64,000 nt of DNA from WRAV01 sp050950205. Its GTDB lineage: Bacteria > Bacillota > Clostridia > Oscillospirales > Ruminococcaceae. The notes beneath the pieces were generated by a model. The model made no database searches. It was not told the origin of the DNA and saw nothing but the letters and a program-made list of their open reading frames with translations. How positions within the stretch are numbered: position 1 is the first letter of the stretch; each line of letters starts with the position of its first letter. The position numbers and the translations under genes were made by a program. This document shows positions 42,651-51,555 of this stretch, piece by piece. Location: the NCBI GenBank assembly GCA_050950205.1, contig JBMNHF010000020.1, positions 1-64,000 of the forward strand, given 5' to 3'.

Positions 42651-43024
42651 AGATGCTGGTGGTTGGCGGAGCGGCACAAGGCAAGCTGGAATATGTAAAG
42701 CATCGGTATGCTCCCCAGCACATGGTGGACGGCGGTCTCTGCCCCTTGGAGGACGCCTTTTCGGGAGATGCTCTCAACCATTTTCATCTGCTGGTTCGCC
42801 GCCTGATGGAAGAAAACCTGGACCCTGTCGACTTTGTGGAGCGTGCTCTGGTGCCTTTGGAAAACTGGATCATCCTCTGCGACGAGGTGGGCGGCGGCGT
42901 TGTGCCCATCGATGCTTTTGAGCGACAATGGCGGGAGCAGGTGGGGCGGATTTGCTGTATTCTGGCCCAACAAGCCGATCAGGTGGAGCGGCTTTGCTGC
43001 GGAATTGCCCAGCGTCTGAAATAA
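42647..43024 (+). CDS. Short CobU-like protein
   Basis: A 125-residue protein resembling the two ends of CobU without the middle. The N-terminal P-loop-like VVGGAAQGKLEYV has Gly-Lys but lacks the following Ser. The C-terminal half (LCDEVGGGVVPIDAFERQWREQVGRICCILAQQADQVERLC) matches the CobU terminal domain. The region with the guanylylated His (RHRxxR) is missing, so it cannot do the second CobU reaction. It overlaps the cobS stop by 4 bases and is clearly translated with the operon. It may be a kinase-only variant, a partner of the full CobU, or a decaying duplicate that still has an open frame. Confidence 0.75.
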   Translation: MKMLVVGGAAQGKLEYVKHRYAPQHMVDGGLCPLEDAFSGDALNHFHLLVRRLMEENLDPVDFVERALVPLENWIILCDEVGGGVVPIDAFERQWREQVGRICCILAQQADQVERLCCGIAQRLK

Positions 43025-43047
43025 AACCGTTTAAGGAGAGCTTGTCG

Positions 43048-43656
43048 TTGCATCTACCGTCCAATCCGGTTCGCACCATTGCCCTCATTCGCCACGGCAA
43101 AACCGCTGAAAATCTTAAAGGTGCCTATGTGGGGCGGTTAAACCCTCCCCTCTGCCCTCAGGGAAGGGCAGAGCTTGCCCGCCGGCGGTTTTCTTGCCCT
43201 CAGGTGGTGATTTCCAGTCCCATGCTGCGCTGCTTGGAGACTGCGGCCCTTCTCTATCCTCAAGCCAAGCCCCTCATCCTTCCCGATCTGCAGGAGCGGG
43301 ACTTTGGCCAGTTGGAGGGATTGACCCATGGGGAAATCATTCAAATCCCAGGTTTTGAAAACTGGGGGATGGATGCCTCCCTCATGCCCTTTCCCAGCGG
43401 GGAGGAAGAAGATGCTTTTCGTAAGCGGTGTACCCAAGGCTTTTCCCAGGTGCTGGACCTGCTGGAGCAAAATCAGGCGGAGTCCGGCGCTGTCATTACC
43501 CACGGGGGAGTGATCATGTCCATTTTGACCCACCTGTTCCCCCACTCCTCCTTTTATGACTGGCAGGCAGACTGCGGCGGTGGATGGCTGCTGACACAGC
43601 GGGGTAGCTTCTTTGAGGCGCAGCCTCTGCCTCTGGAAGGAGGGTGGTCTCCATGA
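43048..43656 (+). CDS. cobC: Histidine phosphatase, alpha-ribazole phosphatase
   Basis: CobC-type phosphatase of 202 residues that removes phosphate from alpha-ribazole 5'-phosphate or cobalamin phosphate. The phosphohistidine motif is LIRHGKTAENLKG, with partners SSPMLRCLETA, ERDFGQLEG and the second catalytic His in VITHGGVIMS. TTG 43048 is taken as start because AAGGAGAG lies 7 bases upstream, although the frame is open into the preceding gene. Its stop overlaps the cbiB start (ATGA). General phosphoglycerate-mutase-like activity cannot be excluded, but the operon decides. Confidence 0.9.
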   Translation: MHLPSNPVRTIALIRHGKTAENLKGAYVGRLNPPLCPQGRAELARRRFSCPQVVISSPMLRCLETAALLYPQAKPLILPDLQERDFGQLEGLTHGEIIQIPGFENWGMDASLMPFPSGEEEDAFRKRCTQGFSQVLDLLEQNQAESGAVITHGGVIMSILTHLFPHSSFYDWQADCGGGWLLTQRGSFFEAQPLPLEGGWSP

Positions 43657-44639
43657 CCCAATTTCTTCTTTGGGACGGGGGCATTCTGCTTCTGGGCTTT
43701 GTGCTGGATTGGATTTTGGGGGATCCTCCTTGGCTGTACCATCCGGTGCGGGCCATGGGAGCCCTGATTCAAAGGCTGGAAAGTCCATTGCGCAAAGCCC
43801 ATCCCGATACCCCTGCCGGTCGCCGCCGTGCCGGTGGACAAATGGTCGTTCTGGCCATTGCAATCACCCTTTTTGCCTATTGGATGATTGTGCTTCTCGC
43901 ATCTCTTTTGGGGCCTGCGGTTGCCTTTTTGGTTCGGGGCTTTCTGTCCTATCAACTCCTTGCCACGCGGGATCTTTACAATCACAGTATTCGGATTCTG
44001 CGGCGGCTTCGAGCCGGAGACTTGCCGGGAAGCCGTCAGGCCCTTTCCCGCATTGTAGGCCGGGATACTCAAAATCTGGATGAGGCAGGCATTGTGCGAG
44101 CCACGGTGGAGTCGGTGTCGGAAAACACCGCCGACGGAGTGGTGGCACCTCTGTTTTATCTGGCATTGGGGGGGCCCCTTCTCGGCGCTGTCTACAAAAT
44201 GATCAATACCATGGATTCCATGGTGGGGTACCAAAACAACCGCTATCAGGATTTTGGCCGATATGCCGCAAAATTGGACGATGTGGCCAACTGGATTCCT
44301 GCCCGGCTATCCGCCTGTACCATGATGGTAGCCGCCGCTCTTTGCAAGCGGGATGTGCGGGAGGCCTTTCGCATCTGGAAGCGGGACCGCACCGCCCATG
44401 CCAGTCCCAACAGTGCTCAAACCGAGGCTGTCTGCGCCGGAGCACTGGGCATCCAATTAGGGGGATCCAACCTTTACGGCGGTGAGGTAGTGAGCAAACC
44501 CACCATTGGAGACGATACCCGTCCTCCCAACATTCGGGACATTGAAGCTGCCAATTCTTTGATGCTCTGCTCTTCCTTCCTTGCCTTTTTGTTTTGCCTT
44601 CTGCTGCGGATGGCAGTGGTTCTGATGTTTGCAGCCTAA
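43653..44639 (+). CDS. cbiB: Adenosylcobinamide-phosphate synthase
   Basis: CbiB (CobD in some naming) attaches the aminopropanol or its phosphate to adenosylcobyric acid. It is a membrane protein of 328 residues. Family landmarks: DWILGDPPWLYHPVRAMG at the N-terminus, SRIVGRDTQNLDEAGIVRA, ESVSENTADGVVAPLFY and YKMINTMDSMVGY in mid-protein, and SPNSAQTEAVCAGALG near the end. ATG 43653 has GAAGGAGG upstream and overlaps cobC by 4 bases. Confidence 0.95.
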   Translation: MTQFLLWDGGILLLGFVLDWILGDPPWLYHPVRAMGALIQRLESPLRKAHPDTPAGRRRAGGQMVVLAIAITLFAYWMIVLLASLLGPAVAFLVRGFLSYQLLATRDLYNHSIRILRRLRAGDLPGSRQALSRIVGRDTQNLDEAGIVRATVESVSENTADGVVAPLFYLALGGPLLGAVYKMINTMDSMVGYQNNRYQDFGRYAAKLDDVANWIPARLSACTMMVAAALCKRDVREAFRIWKRDRTAHASPNSAQTEAVCAGALGIQLGGSNLYGGEVVSKPTIGDDTRPPNIRDIEAANSLMLCSSFLAFLFCLLLRMAVVLMFAA

Positions 44640-44702
44640 CAGAATTTCCCTTGTCAACGGCTCATGCAGGTGACAAGTTGGGATAGCCATAAGGAGCCTT
44701 TT

Positions 44703-45767
44703 ATGCACCCTCACAAGGAGATTGTTCACGGCGGAGATGTGCTTTCCGCCATGGAAAAAACCGGCCGCTCTTCCCTGCTGGATTTTTCGGCCAATGTAAA
44801 CCCTTTGGGCCTGCCGGAATCGGTGCGCCATGCCGTGATACAGGGACTGGAGCAGAGCACCTCCTACCCCGACCCTCTCTGCCGGAGTCTGCGCTGTGCC
44901 CTCTCCCAATACGAGGGGGTGCCTCATCCGTACATTCTCTGCGCCGGCGGCGCCAATGACCTGATCTTCCGCCTGGCCTATGCCCTGCGGCCAAAACTGG
45001 CTCTGCTTCTGGCCCCTACCTTTGCAGAGTATGAGCTGGCTCTCACCCAGGCAAACTGTCGCTGCATCCATCATATGCTAAGGGAAGAGGATGCCTTTCT
45101 CCCCCGTCCCTCTTTGGTGCAGGAGGCCGAAAACTGCGATTTGGTACTGCTCTGCAACCCCAACAACCCTACCGGTGCTCTCATCGACCCCGCCCTTATG
45201 GAGCAGGTATTGGACACCTGCATCCGCACCGGGGCTGTTTTGGCTGTGGATGAGTGCTTTTTGGATTTTCTCCCCAACGAGGAGGAGCACACCCTGAAGA
45301 AAAAGCTGGAGCATTATAACAAGCTGATTATTTTGCGGGCCTTCACCAAAATTTTTGCCATACCTGGTCTGCGGCTGGGCTACGCCCTCTCCTCCGGTAC
45401 CGAGCTGCTGCGCAAAATGGATCAGGCTGGCCCTTCTTGGAATGTCAGCGTTCCCGCTCAACTAGCCGGAGTTGCGGCAATAAAAGAAACCGCTTATCTT
45501 CAAAAAACACGCTGCCTCATTGCTACCGAAAGAGCGTGGCTGCAGGAGGCTCTTTCTGCTTTGGGGTTAAAGGTTTATCCGGGAGCGGCCAACTATCTCT
45601 TCCTGCGTTGTCAGGACAGAAGCTTGTCGGAAAAGCTGATGGAACAGGGCGTTTTGATTCGTGACTGTTCCAACTACCGAGGGCTGGAGCCTGGATATTT
45701 CCGGGTTGCAGTTCGCAATCGAATGGAAAATACCGCCCTTGTCAGGGCGATGAAGGAGTGCCTGTAG
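44703..45767 (+). CDS. cobD: L-threonine-O-3-phosphate decarboxylase-like aminotransferase-fold enzyme
   Basis: A PLP enzyme of 354 residues in the histidinol-phosphate aminotransferase fold, CobD branch, making (R)-1-amino-2-propanol phosphate for CbiB. Seen: HGGDVLSAMEK and LLDFSANVNPLGLP at the N-terminus (CobD signature), LCNPNNPTGAL, AVDECFLDFLP and the PLP lysine in RAFTKIFAIPGLRLGY. ATG 44703 follows AAGGAGCC. It directly abuts the next gene. HisC function is the alternative, but the operon context and the N-terminus favour CobD. No threonine kinase gene (PduX type) is recognised nearby. Confidence 0.88.
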   Translation: MHPHKEIVHGGDVLSAMEKTGRSSLLDFSANVNPLGLPESVRHAVIQGLEQSTSYPDPLCRSLRCALSQYEGVPHPYILCAGGANDLIFRLAYALRPKLALLLAPTFAEYELALTQANCRCIHHMLREEDAFLPRPSLVQEAENCDLVLLCNPNNPTGALIDPALMEQVLDTCIRTGAVLAVDECFLDFLPNEEEHTLKKKLEHYNKLIILRAFTKIFAIPGLRLGYALSSGTELLRKMDQAGPSWNVSVPAQLAGVAAIKETAYLQKTRCLIATERAWLQEALSALGLKVYPGAANYLFLRCQDRSLSEKLMEQGVLIRDCSNYRGLEPGYFRVAVRNRMENTALVRAMKECL

Positions 45768-46874
45768 ATGAAGAGCATAATGATTTTGCTGGATGGAATT
45801 CAGGATCAGGCTTATCCCGAGCTGGGGGGAAACACTCCTCTTCAGGTTGGTGGAAAAGAGGCCTTTGCCCAATTTGAAAGGGAAAGTGCCACGGCTCACC
45901 TGATCACCTCCGTGCCGGGTCGGGAGACGGATACGCTGATCTGCACCCTCATCCTGTTGGGTGTAAAGGAGGCAGAGCTTCCCACCGGACGCTCCAGCCT
46001 GGAGGCTTTGGCGGAACACTTTCCCTTTGAACAAGAGGATTTGATTTTGCGGTGCAGCTTTGTCAAGGTGGATGAGGAAAACCGCATTGTGGACCCCTGC
46101 TGCACCCCTCCGGAAGAAATCGCACAGGACCTGATGAAGGAAGTGATGTCCAGGCATCAGGCTTCCCTTAAGCGGATTGGCGGCTACAAATGCCTGCAGT
46201 GTATGCCAGGTGGCAGGCAGTGGTTGCAGGGGCTTAGGGCTCATCCCGCCCATGACTGCACCGGCTGGCGGATTCAAGATGCCGTTCCCTCCGGCAACCA
46301 GTTGGCAGAGCAGATGGCAGCCACCACCCTTACCCTGTTGGAACAATACCGGCCCTATACCATTCTCAACTGGGCTCCTTCCGCCTATGAGGAGCTGCCG
46401 TCCTTTCCGCAGCTTTGGGGGATGACGGGGGGAATGGTGACCAAAACCCTGGTGCTGGAGGGAATCGCCCGGGCCATGGGCATGGATTGTCCTGTGGTGG
46501 AGGGTGCTACCGGGGACACCGATACCAATCTTGCGGCAAAAGCTGATGCCACCTTAGAGCTCCTTAAAGAAAAGGACTTTGTGCTGCTTCACATCGGCGG
46601 TGCCGACGAGGCCACCCACCGGCAAAATCCGGTGGAAAAGGCAGAGTTTATTGAGCGGATGGATGGGGAGCTTCTCCTTCCCATTCTGGAAGGTTGTCCC
46701 AACGGCACCCGCATCATGCTCACCAGCGATCACTGGGCATTGTGCAGCACATCCGGCCACACCGACGATCCCGTTCACGCCTTTCTGTGGGAAAAGGGCG
46801 CCAACCACCAAGGAGATTTTGGCACCCTTCCGGGGAATGAGGCGATAAAGCTTCTCTGCAGCGACAGGTGGTAA
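45768..46874 (+). CDS. ApgM-family (phosphoglycerate mutase-like) protein in cobalamin operon
   Basis: A 368-residue alkaline-phosphatase-superfamily protein of the archaeal-type cofactor-independent phosphoglycerate mutase group. Metal and core motifs: MILLDGIQDQAYPELGGNTP, the phospho-acceptor region LPTGRSSLEALAE, VEGATGDTDTNLAAKADA, HIGGADEATHRQNPVEKAEF and TSDHWALCSTSGHTDDPV. It starts one base after the cobD stop, so it is part of the operon. A glycolytic role is unlikely in this place. It could handle a phosphate in the aminopropanol or nucleotide-loop branch, for example supplying L-threonine phosphate or removing a phosphate. That is inference. Confidence 0.8.
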   Translation: MKSIMILLDGIQDQAYPELGGNTPLQVGGKEAFAQFERESATAHLITSVPGRETDTLICTLILLGVKEAELPTGRSSLEALAEHFPFEQEDLILRCSFVKVDEENRIVDPCCTPPEEIAQDLMKEVMSRHQASLKRIGGYKCLQCMPGGRQWLQGLRAHPAHDCTGWRIQDAVPSGNQLAEQMAATTLTLLEQYRPYTILNWAPSAYEELPSFPQLWGMTGGMVTKTLVLEGIARAMGMDCPVVEGATGDTDTNLAAKADATLELLKEKDFVLLHIGGADEATHRQNPVEKAEFIERMDGELLLPILEGCPNGTRIMLTSDHWALCSTSGHTDDPVHAFLWEKGANHQGDFGTLPGNEAIKLLCSDRW

Positions 46875-46895
46875 AATCCTCTATCTTTCCATAGG

Positions 46896-46930
46896 AAAAA
46901 GGAGCCTTTAAAAAGGAAGGCTCCTTTTAT
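46896..46930. terminator. Bidirectional terminator between cobalamin operon and mfd
   Basis: AAAAGGAGCCTT pairs with AAGGCTCCTTTT across a short loop, with A and T runs on both sides. It serves both convergent transcripts; the mfd stop lies within its 3' end. Confidence 0.8.
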
Positions 46931-49900
46931 TCTGCCGAAATCTTGCGGATGGTTTCCAATGTCTCCTTAATGGTGTGGATGGGATTTCCCTTTTTGGGAA
47001 TTTTGACAGCCAAGTAGGGCTTGGCTCCTGCGTTGACCATCACCCGCCCTCGCATGGCGGCAGCCACTCCGGCGGCCTGCTTCATGTTCAGTTCCTGAGG
47101 GTAGAGAAGAATGCGATCCTCCCGCTGGCTGATTTCTTTAAAACCCAGCAGAGAGGCGGTATTGCGAACCAGAGCAACTTCCACCAGGCCTGCCACCGCG
47201 TCGGGGGGATCGCCAAAGCGATCGATCAGCTCGTCGTTGAGGTCCAATACATCTTCCGGGGTTTGCACCGCTGAGATTTTTTTATAGATGTCGATGCGCT
47301 GGCTGAGATTTTCGATATAGCTTTCGGGGATGTGGGCGTCGATTTGCAGGTCGATCATGCACTCCACAGGGGGCCGAACTTCCTGATTTCCCGTTTCCTC
47401 GCTTACCGCCTCGCTGAGCAGCTTGAGGTACAGGTCATAGCCCACCGCCTCCATATGCCCGTGCTGCTGGGCTCCCAAAAAGTTGCCGGCTCCCCGAATT
47501 TCCAAATCCCGCATGGCAATGCGGAATCCGGAGCCAAAGGTGGTAAACTCCCGAATGGCGGACAGGCGCTTGGTGGCAATGTCGGTGAGGGATTTTCCCC
47601 GCCGGAAGGTGAGGTAGGCGTAAGCCCGGCGGCTGGAGCGCCCCACCCGACCCCGAAGCTGATAAAGCTGGGAAAGCCCCATATGGTCGGCGTCCTCGAT
47701 GATAAGGGTGTTGCAGTTGGGAACATCTACCCCTGTTTCGATGATGGTGGTGCAGACCAAAATATCAATTTCCTGCTCTACCAGCTTGCGCCAAATGTCC
47801 GAAAGCCGCTCCTCCCCCATTCTGCCGTGGGCGGTTCTAATTCTGGCTTCCGGGAGCATTTCCTGAAGCTGTGCCGCCCGGGAGTCGATGGAATCAATCC
47901 GGTTGTGGAGGTAAAATACCTGCCCGCCCCGGCGCAGTTCTTTCTGAATGGCGTTGAGAATCACCCCTTCGTCGTGTTCCAGCACATAGGTCTGAACCGG
48001 AACCCGATCCTGAGGAGCCTCCTCGATGATGCTCATGTCGCGAATACCGCTCATAGCCATATTGAGGGTGCGGGGAATGGGAGTTGCCGAAAGGGTGAGG
48101 ACGTCTACACTGCCCCGCATTTCCTTAAACTTTTCTTTGTGGGCCACTCCAAAGCGCTGCTCCTCGTCGATGATGCAAAGGCCTAAATCTTTAAACGCTA
48201 CATCCTTTTGCACCAGACGGTGGGTGCCAATGACAATATCCACCTGTCCTTGCTTAAGGCGTTTGAGGATGTCGGCCTGCTCTTTGGGGGTTTTAAATCG
48301 GGAAAGCAGCTCCACCGTAACGGGAAACCCCTCCAGCCGCTGAAGGAAAGTCTGGTAGTGTTGCCAGGCCAAAATGGTGGTGGGAACCAATACCGCGCAC
48401 TGCTTTCCGTCCAGCACGCACTTGAAAATGGCCCGCAAAGCTACCTCGGTTTTTCCAAAGCCCACATCTCCGCAGAGCAGCCGGTCCATGGGAGCGGGTG
48501 ACTGCATATCCCGCTTGATTTCTTCAATGCAGCGCAGCTGGTCTTCGGTTTCTTCAAAGGGGAAGCGGGCCTCAAAATCCCGCTGAAGATCATCATCCTC
48601 CGAAAAGGCAAAACCGGGGGTATTCATCCGTTTGGCGTAAAGGGCAATCAGCTCCTTGGCCATATCCTTGACGGCAGATTTCACCCGGGAGCGCACCTTT
48701 TGCCACTCCGCCGAGTTAAGCTTGTTCAGGCGCACCTTGGTGTTTTCGCTTCCGCCGATGTACTTGCTGACCAAATCCAGCTGGGTGACGGGAACAAAGA
48801 GCATATCGGTGCCGGAATAGCGTATTTTCAGGTAGTCCTTGACCACCCCGTGGATATTGCGCTTGACAATGCCTTCAAAGACGCCGATGCCGTGGCTGGA
48901 GTGAACCACATAATCCCCCACCGTCAAATCGGAGAGGACCTTGATCTTTTTGCCTTCTTTGCTTCGGCGAACCTTTCTTTGCTTGGGGGCCGCCATCTTG
49001 GAATGGGTGAGAATCACCAGGTTCAAATCGGGGTACTCCATCCCGGCGGAAAGGGTACCCTCCAGCAAAAAGACGCGTCCGGGCACCGGCCTTGCCAAAT
49101 CCTCCACCACCGTGGCGGGAATACCGTCCCTTTGCAGGTCGGCGCAAAGAGCCGCACAGGCCCTGGACTGCCCTGCAAAAACCACCACACAGCAGCCCCG
49201 CTCCAGATAGCCATCGATGTCCTCTTTGAGGAAGCGATACTCGCCGCTCCAGACCGAAAGCTGTACCGGGTTCGCGGAAATCGTCTCCCGCAGGGTCACC
49301 TCGTTCAGAGAGCGGGTAAAAGTGTCCAGCAAGATGGAGCACTGCTCCTCCACCTGCCGGATGATGTCGTTAAAGTCGATGGAAAATACATCACAGCCCC
49401 GAAATAAAATGCCCTCCTCCAACAGGTCGGTCAAATCCTGCTGGTGCTGATAGGAGGCATTCTTCAGGTTTTCCTTAATGCTGACCGGCTCGCAGAGAAA
49501 GAGCATCCGGTCGCTGGTGTAGTCAAAAATGGTGGCAGGGCTCTCGTAGAGAAGGGGCAGATATTTGTCGGCAGAGGGCAGGGAGCCCATATCTTCCAAA
49601 TGGGCAATGTCCTTGTCAATCTGCTCTTTGGCTAAAGCCCCGTATTTTCCCCGCAGGTTTTTTTTTCGCTCCTCCAGCATGGCCACAAAAGCTTGGGGAT
49701 CCCCAATCAGAGCCTCCCGGGCGGGGGTAATTTCCGCCTGATCCACCGTTGTGGTTCGCCGCTGGGTAGCGGGATCAAACAATGCAATGGTGTCGATTTC
49801 GTCTCCCCAAAACTCCACCCGGTAGGGAGCAGAAGCCTGAGGGGGGTAAAAATCCAGCAATCCTCCCCTAACGGAAAACTGAGCGACACCCTCCACCTGG

Positions 49901-50397
49901 TCGGAGCGGACATAGCCTGCCGCCACCAGAAGGCTTACCAGTTCCTCCACTTCCTGCTCCATCCCCGGTGTCAAAATCCGGGTGCGCTGGCGAAATACCT
50001 GGGGAGGGAGAGTGTACTGCACCGCCCCCTCCACCGGGGAGATGACGACTGGCAGATTATCTTGTATCAGTCGCCCCAAAACGCCCAGTCGGGTGTGTTC
50101 GTATTCGTGGGAAGCCCCTTCCACAGGGCGAAAGGTAAGCTCTCGGGCCGGCAGCACAAGGGCTGCCTCTTCGCCAAAGAGGGTGTTGAGATCCTCGCAG
50201 AGCTTGGATGCCATGGCCTCGTTGGGTACAAGAATATGAGCCGTGCGGCCGGTAGCCCTGCACAGCGAGTAGATATAATGGGCCTTGTGAATGGCTCCCA
50301 GCCCCGTTACCAATACCGGAGTAAAATGGGATTTGACGCAACCCAGCAGCTTTGCATAACCGGGAGAGCGCTCCAAAAGCTTGGAAAATTGCTTCAT
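46927..50397 (-). CDS. mfd: Transcription-repair coupling factor Mfd
   Basis: Mfd, 1156 residues, the usual length. It removes stalled RNA polymerase from damaged DNA and recruits UvrA. Order of parts: UvrB-like N-terminal module, RNA-polymerase-interacting domain near 480-560 (TVGDYVVHSSHGIGVFEG), then a RecG-like translocase with Walker A LLCGDVGFGKTEVALRA, Walker B IIDEEQRFGV, motif III LTLSATPIPRTL and motif VI QLRGRVGRS, and the TRCF C-terminal domain. ATG 50397 follows ACAGGAGTTTCT. No nearby partners: the pth/spoVT genes that often accompany mfd are absent from the window. Confidence 0.97.
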   Translation of the reverse strand: MKQFSKLLERSPGYAKLLGCVKSHFTPVLVTGLGAIHKAHYIYSLCRATGRTAHILVPNEAMASKLCEDLNTLFGEEAALVLPARELTFRPVEGASHEYEHTRLGVLGRLIQDNLPVVISPVEGAVQYTLPPQVFRQRTRILTPGMEQEVEELVSLLVAAGYVRSDQVEGVAQFSVRGGLLDFYPPQASAPYRVEFWGDEIDTIALFDPATQRRTTTVDQAEITPAREALIGDPQAFVAMLEERKKNLRGKYGALAKEQIDKDIAHLEDMGSLPSADKYLPLLYESPATIFDYTSDRMLFLCEPVSIKENLKNASYQHQQDLTDLLEEGILFRGCDVFSIDFNDIIRQVEEQCSILLDTFTRSLNEVTLRETISANPVQLSVWSGEYRFLKEDIDGYLERGCCVVVFAGQSRACAALCADLQRDGIPATVVEDLARPVPGRVFLLEGTLSAGMEYPDLNLVILTHSKMAAPKQRKVRRSKEGKKIKVLSDLTVGDYVVHSSHGIGVFEGIVKRNIHGVVKDYLKIRYSGTDMLFVPVTQLDLVSKYIGGSENTKVRLNKLNSAEWQKVRSRVKSAVKDMAKELIALYAKRMNTPGFAFSEDDDLQRDFEARFPFEETEDQLRCIEEIKRDMQSPAPMDRLLCGDVGFGKTEVALRAIFKCVLDGKQCAVLVPTTILAWQHYQTFLQRLEGFPVTVELLSRFKTPKEQADILKRLKQGQVDIVIGTHRLVQKDVAFKDLGLCIIDEEQRFGVAHKEKFKEMRGSVDVLTLSATPIPRTLNMAMSGIRDMSIIEEAPQDRVPVQTYVLEHDEGVILNAIQKELRRGGQVFYLHNRIDSIDSRAAQLQEMLPEARIRTAHGRMGEERLSDIWRKLVEQEIDILVCTTIIETGVDVPNCNTLIIEDADHMGLSQLYQLRGRVGRSSRRAYAYLTFRRGKSLTDIATKRLSAIREFTTFGSGFRIAMRDLEIRGAGNFLGAQQHGHMEAVGYDLYLKLLSEAVSEETGNQEVRPPVECMIDLQIDAHIPESYIENLSQRIDIYKKISAVQTPEDVLDLNDELIDRFGDPPDAVAGLVEVALVRNTASLLGFKEISQREDRILLYPQELNMKQAAGVAAAMRGRVMVNAGAKPYLAVKIPKKGNPIHTIKETLETIRKISAE

Positions 50398-50507
50398 AGA
50401 AACTCCTGTTCCAACCATCGGCAATGCTGCGCCGAATCCTTGCAATGGGTTTGTATGACACTATAGTCGCCCAAAGGGCAGCGACTAGTAAATCATCGAC
50501 AATTCAA

Positions 50508-50545
50508 CAAAAGAGCACCATCGGTTACATGCCGGTGGTGCCGTG
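50508..50545 (-). terminator. Terminator-like hairpin upstream of mfd
   Basis: On the minus strand GCACCACCGG pairs with CCGATGGTGC and is followed by TCTTTTGTTG. It would end the short transcript of the small gene at 50567-50809. Confidence 0.6.
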
Positions 50546-50566
50546 GGGGATTCAAGGAAGAAGCTG

Positions 50567-50809
50567 CTACGCTTCCTCTTGGTCATTTTGGATGAGGATG
50601 TAGCGCTTGCCAATGTCGGTGTACAGCTTGAGCACCAGACGTTGTACCGCCACAACACTTAAGATGGCAGCCACCAAAATAGCCAACATCCGACCAAGCA
50701 CCTTCAAAGCAATCAACACCTCTCTCTGCATGATAAAAGACGGCAAAAACAGCACAAACCAAGAAGAATTGCACTTTATCAGCCAGATAACCACTCGAGG
50801 GGAATCCAC
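50567..50809 (-). CDS. Small membrane protein, hypothetical
   Basis: A possible 80-residue (or 54-residue, from ATG 50728) protein with one hydrophobic segment of about 25 residues (VLGRMLAILVAAILSVVAVQRL) and a charged tail YILIQNDQEEA. A TATAAT -10 sequence (near 50839 on the complement) and a following terminator suggest a real short transcription unit, but no convincing ribosome site is visible for GTG 50809 or the ATG. I do not recognise the family. Confidence 0.45.
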   Translation of the reverse strand: MDSPRVVIWLIKCNSSWFVLFLPSFIMQREVLIALKVLGRMLAILVAAILSVVAVQRLVLKLYTDIGKRYILIQNDQEEA

Positions 50810-50863
50810 AAGCTTCTATTCTGTTGTTGCAAACGTCTTCCTTATATTATAGCACAGTTTTCC

Positions 50864-51436
50864 TTAATAGGATACCACCAGAAACTGTTCCATACTCTTG
50901 CGATCAAAAGGATCGCCTAAAAAATCCGCGGGAAAGGCGCTGCCTTGATGGGCCATTTCCGGTCCCGGACAAAGCTTGAAAAAGTTGCCCCACATCTTCG
51001 CTCCTGCTTTTAGCGGTACTTCTCCCCACTGTTCCAGCCAGCGTTTGGGCAAGGTGGCAAGTCCCCCCCAGTACACCCCCTGCAGATCCTCCCCACTGTG
51101 AGGATGAAGGCGAAAGTTCTGCGGCGGCTCAATGGGCTGAAATACACCCTGCTTATAAAGAGAGAAGGTGCATATTTCCTCCGGCTCCATGGTAACAGCA
51201 AGGGCAGTGTGGGGCTGCTCCTCCCAAAGGTACAGCAGCGCCATCAACTGGCTGCTGGGAGGGGGAGACAGCTCAAAGGCCCACATCCGCAACAGCAGAG
51301 CGTCTTCGTTCCAGCAAAGATTGCACTGGGCGTAGGGTTTATAGTCCCGCTTTTCCAAAGGGTAGTGGGCGGTCAGGGCCACCGGCGCGCTGTCCAGCTC
51401 TGCGGCACTGTTCACCCGGAACATCTTAAAGGGCAT
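50864..51436 (-). CDS. CBM9-like (carbohydrate-binding family 9-like) protein
   Basis: A 190-residue soluble protein. The pattern VALTAHYPLEKRDYKPYAQC then LCWNEDALLLRMWAFE, followed late by AGAKMWGNFFKLCPG and HQGSAFPADFLGDPF, resembles carbohydrate-binding module 9-like proteins, where the conserved GNFYKCG..H..SW motif ends the fold. There is no signal peptide and no attached catalytic domain, so the ligand and location are unknown. ATG 51436 follows GCAGGAGGAACAAA, a strong site. Neighbours give no functional hint. Confidence 0.6.
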   Translation of the reverse strand: MPFKMFRVNSAAELDSAPVALTAHYPLEKRDYKPYAQCNLCWNEDALLLRMWAFELSPPPSSQLMALLYLWEEQPHTALAVTMEPEEICTFSLYKQGVFQPIEPPQNFRLHPHSGEDLQGVYWGGLATLPKRWLEQWGEVPLKAGAKMWGNFFKLCPGPEMAHQGSAFPADFLGDPFDRKSMEQFLVVSY

Positions 51437-51555
51437 TTTGTTCCTCCTGCAGCTAAGATAATTTCAATTGTTACATCCCAAAAATTTGAATATACTGTTT
51501 AAGAAGGCGCCCCTGCCCGATTTTATTGGGGCAGAGGAGCAGAAAATTACGATAC

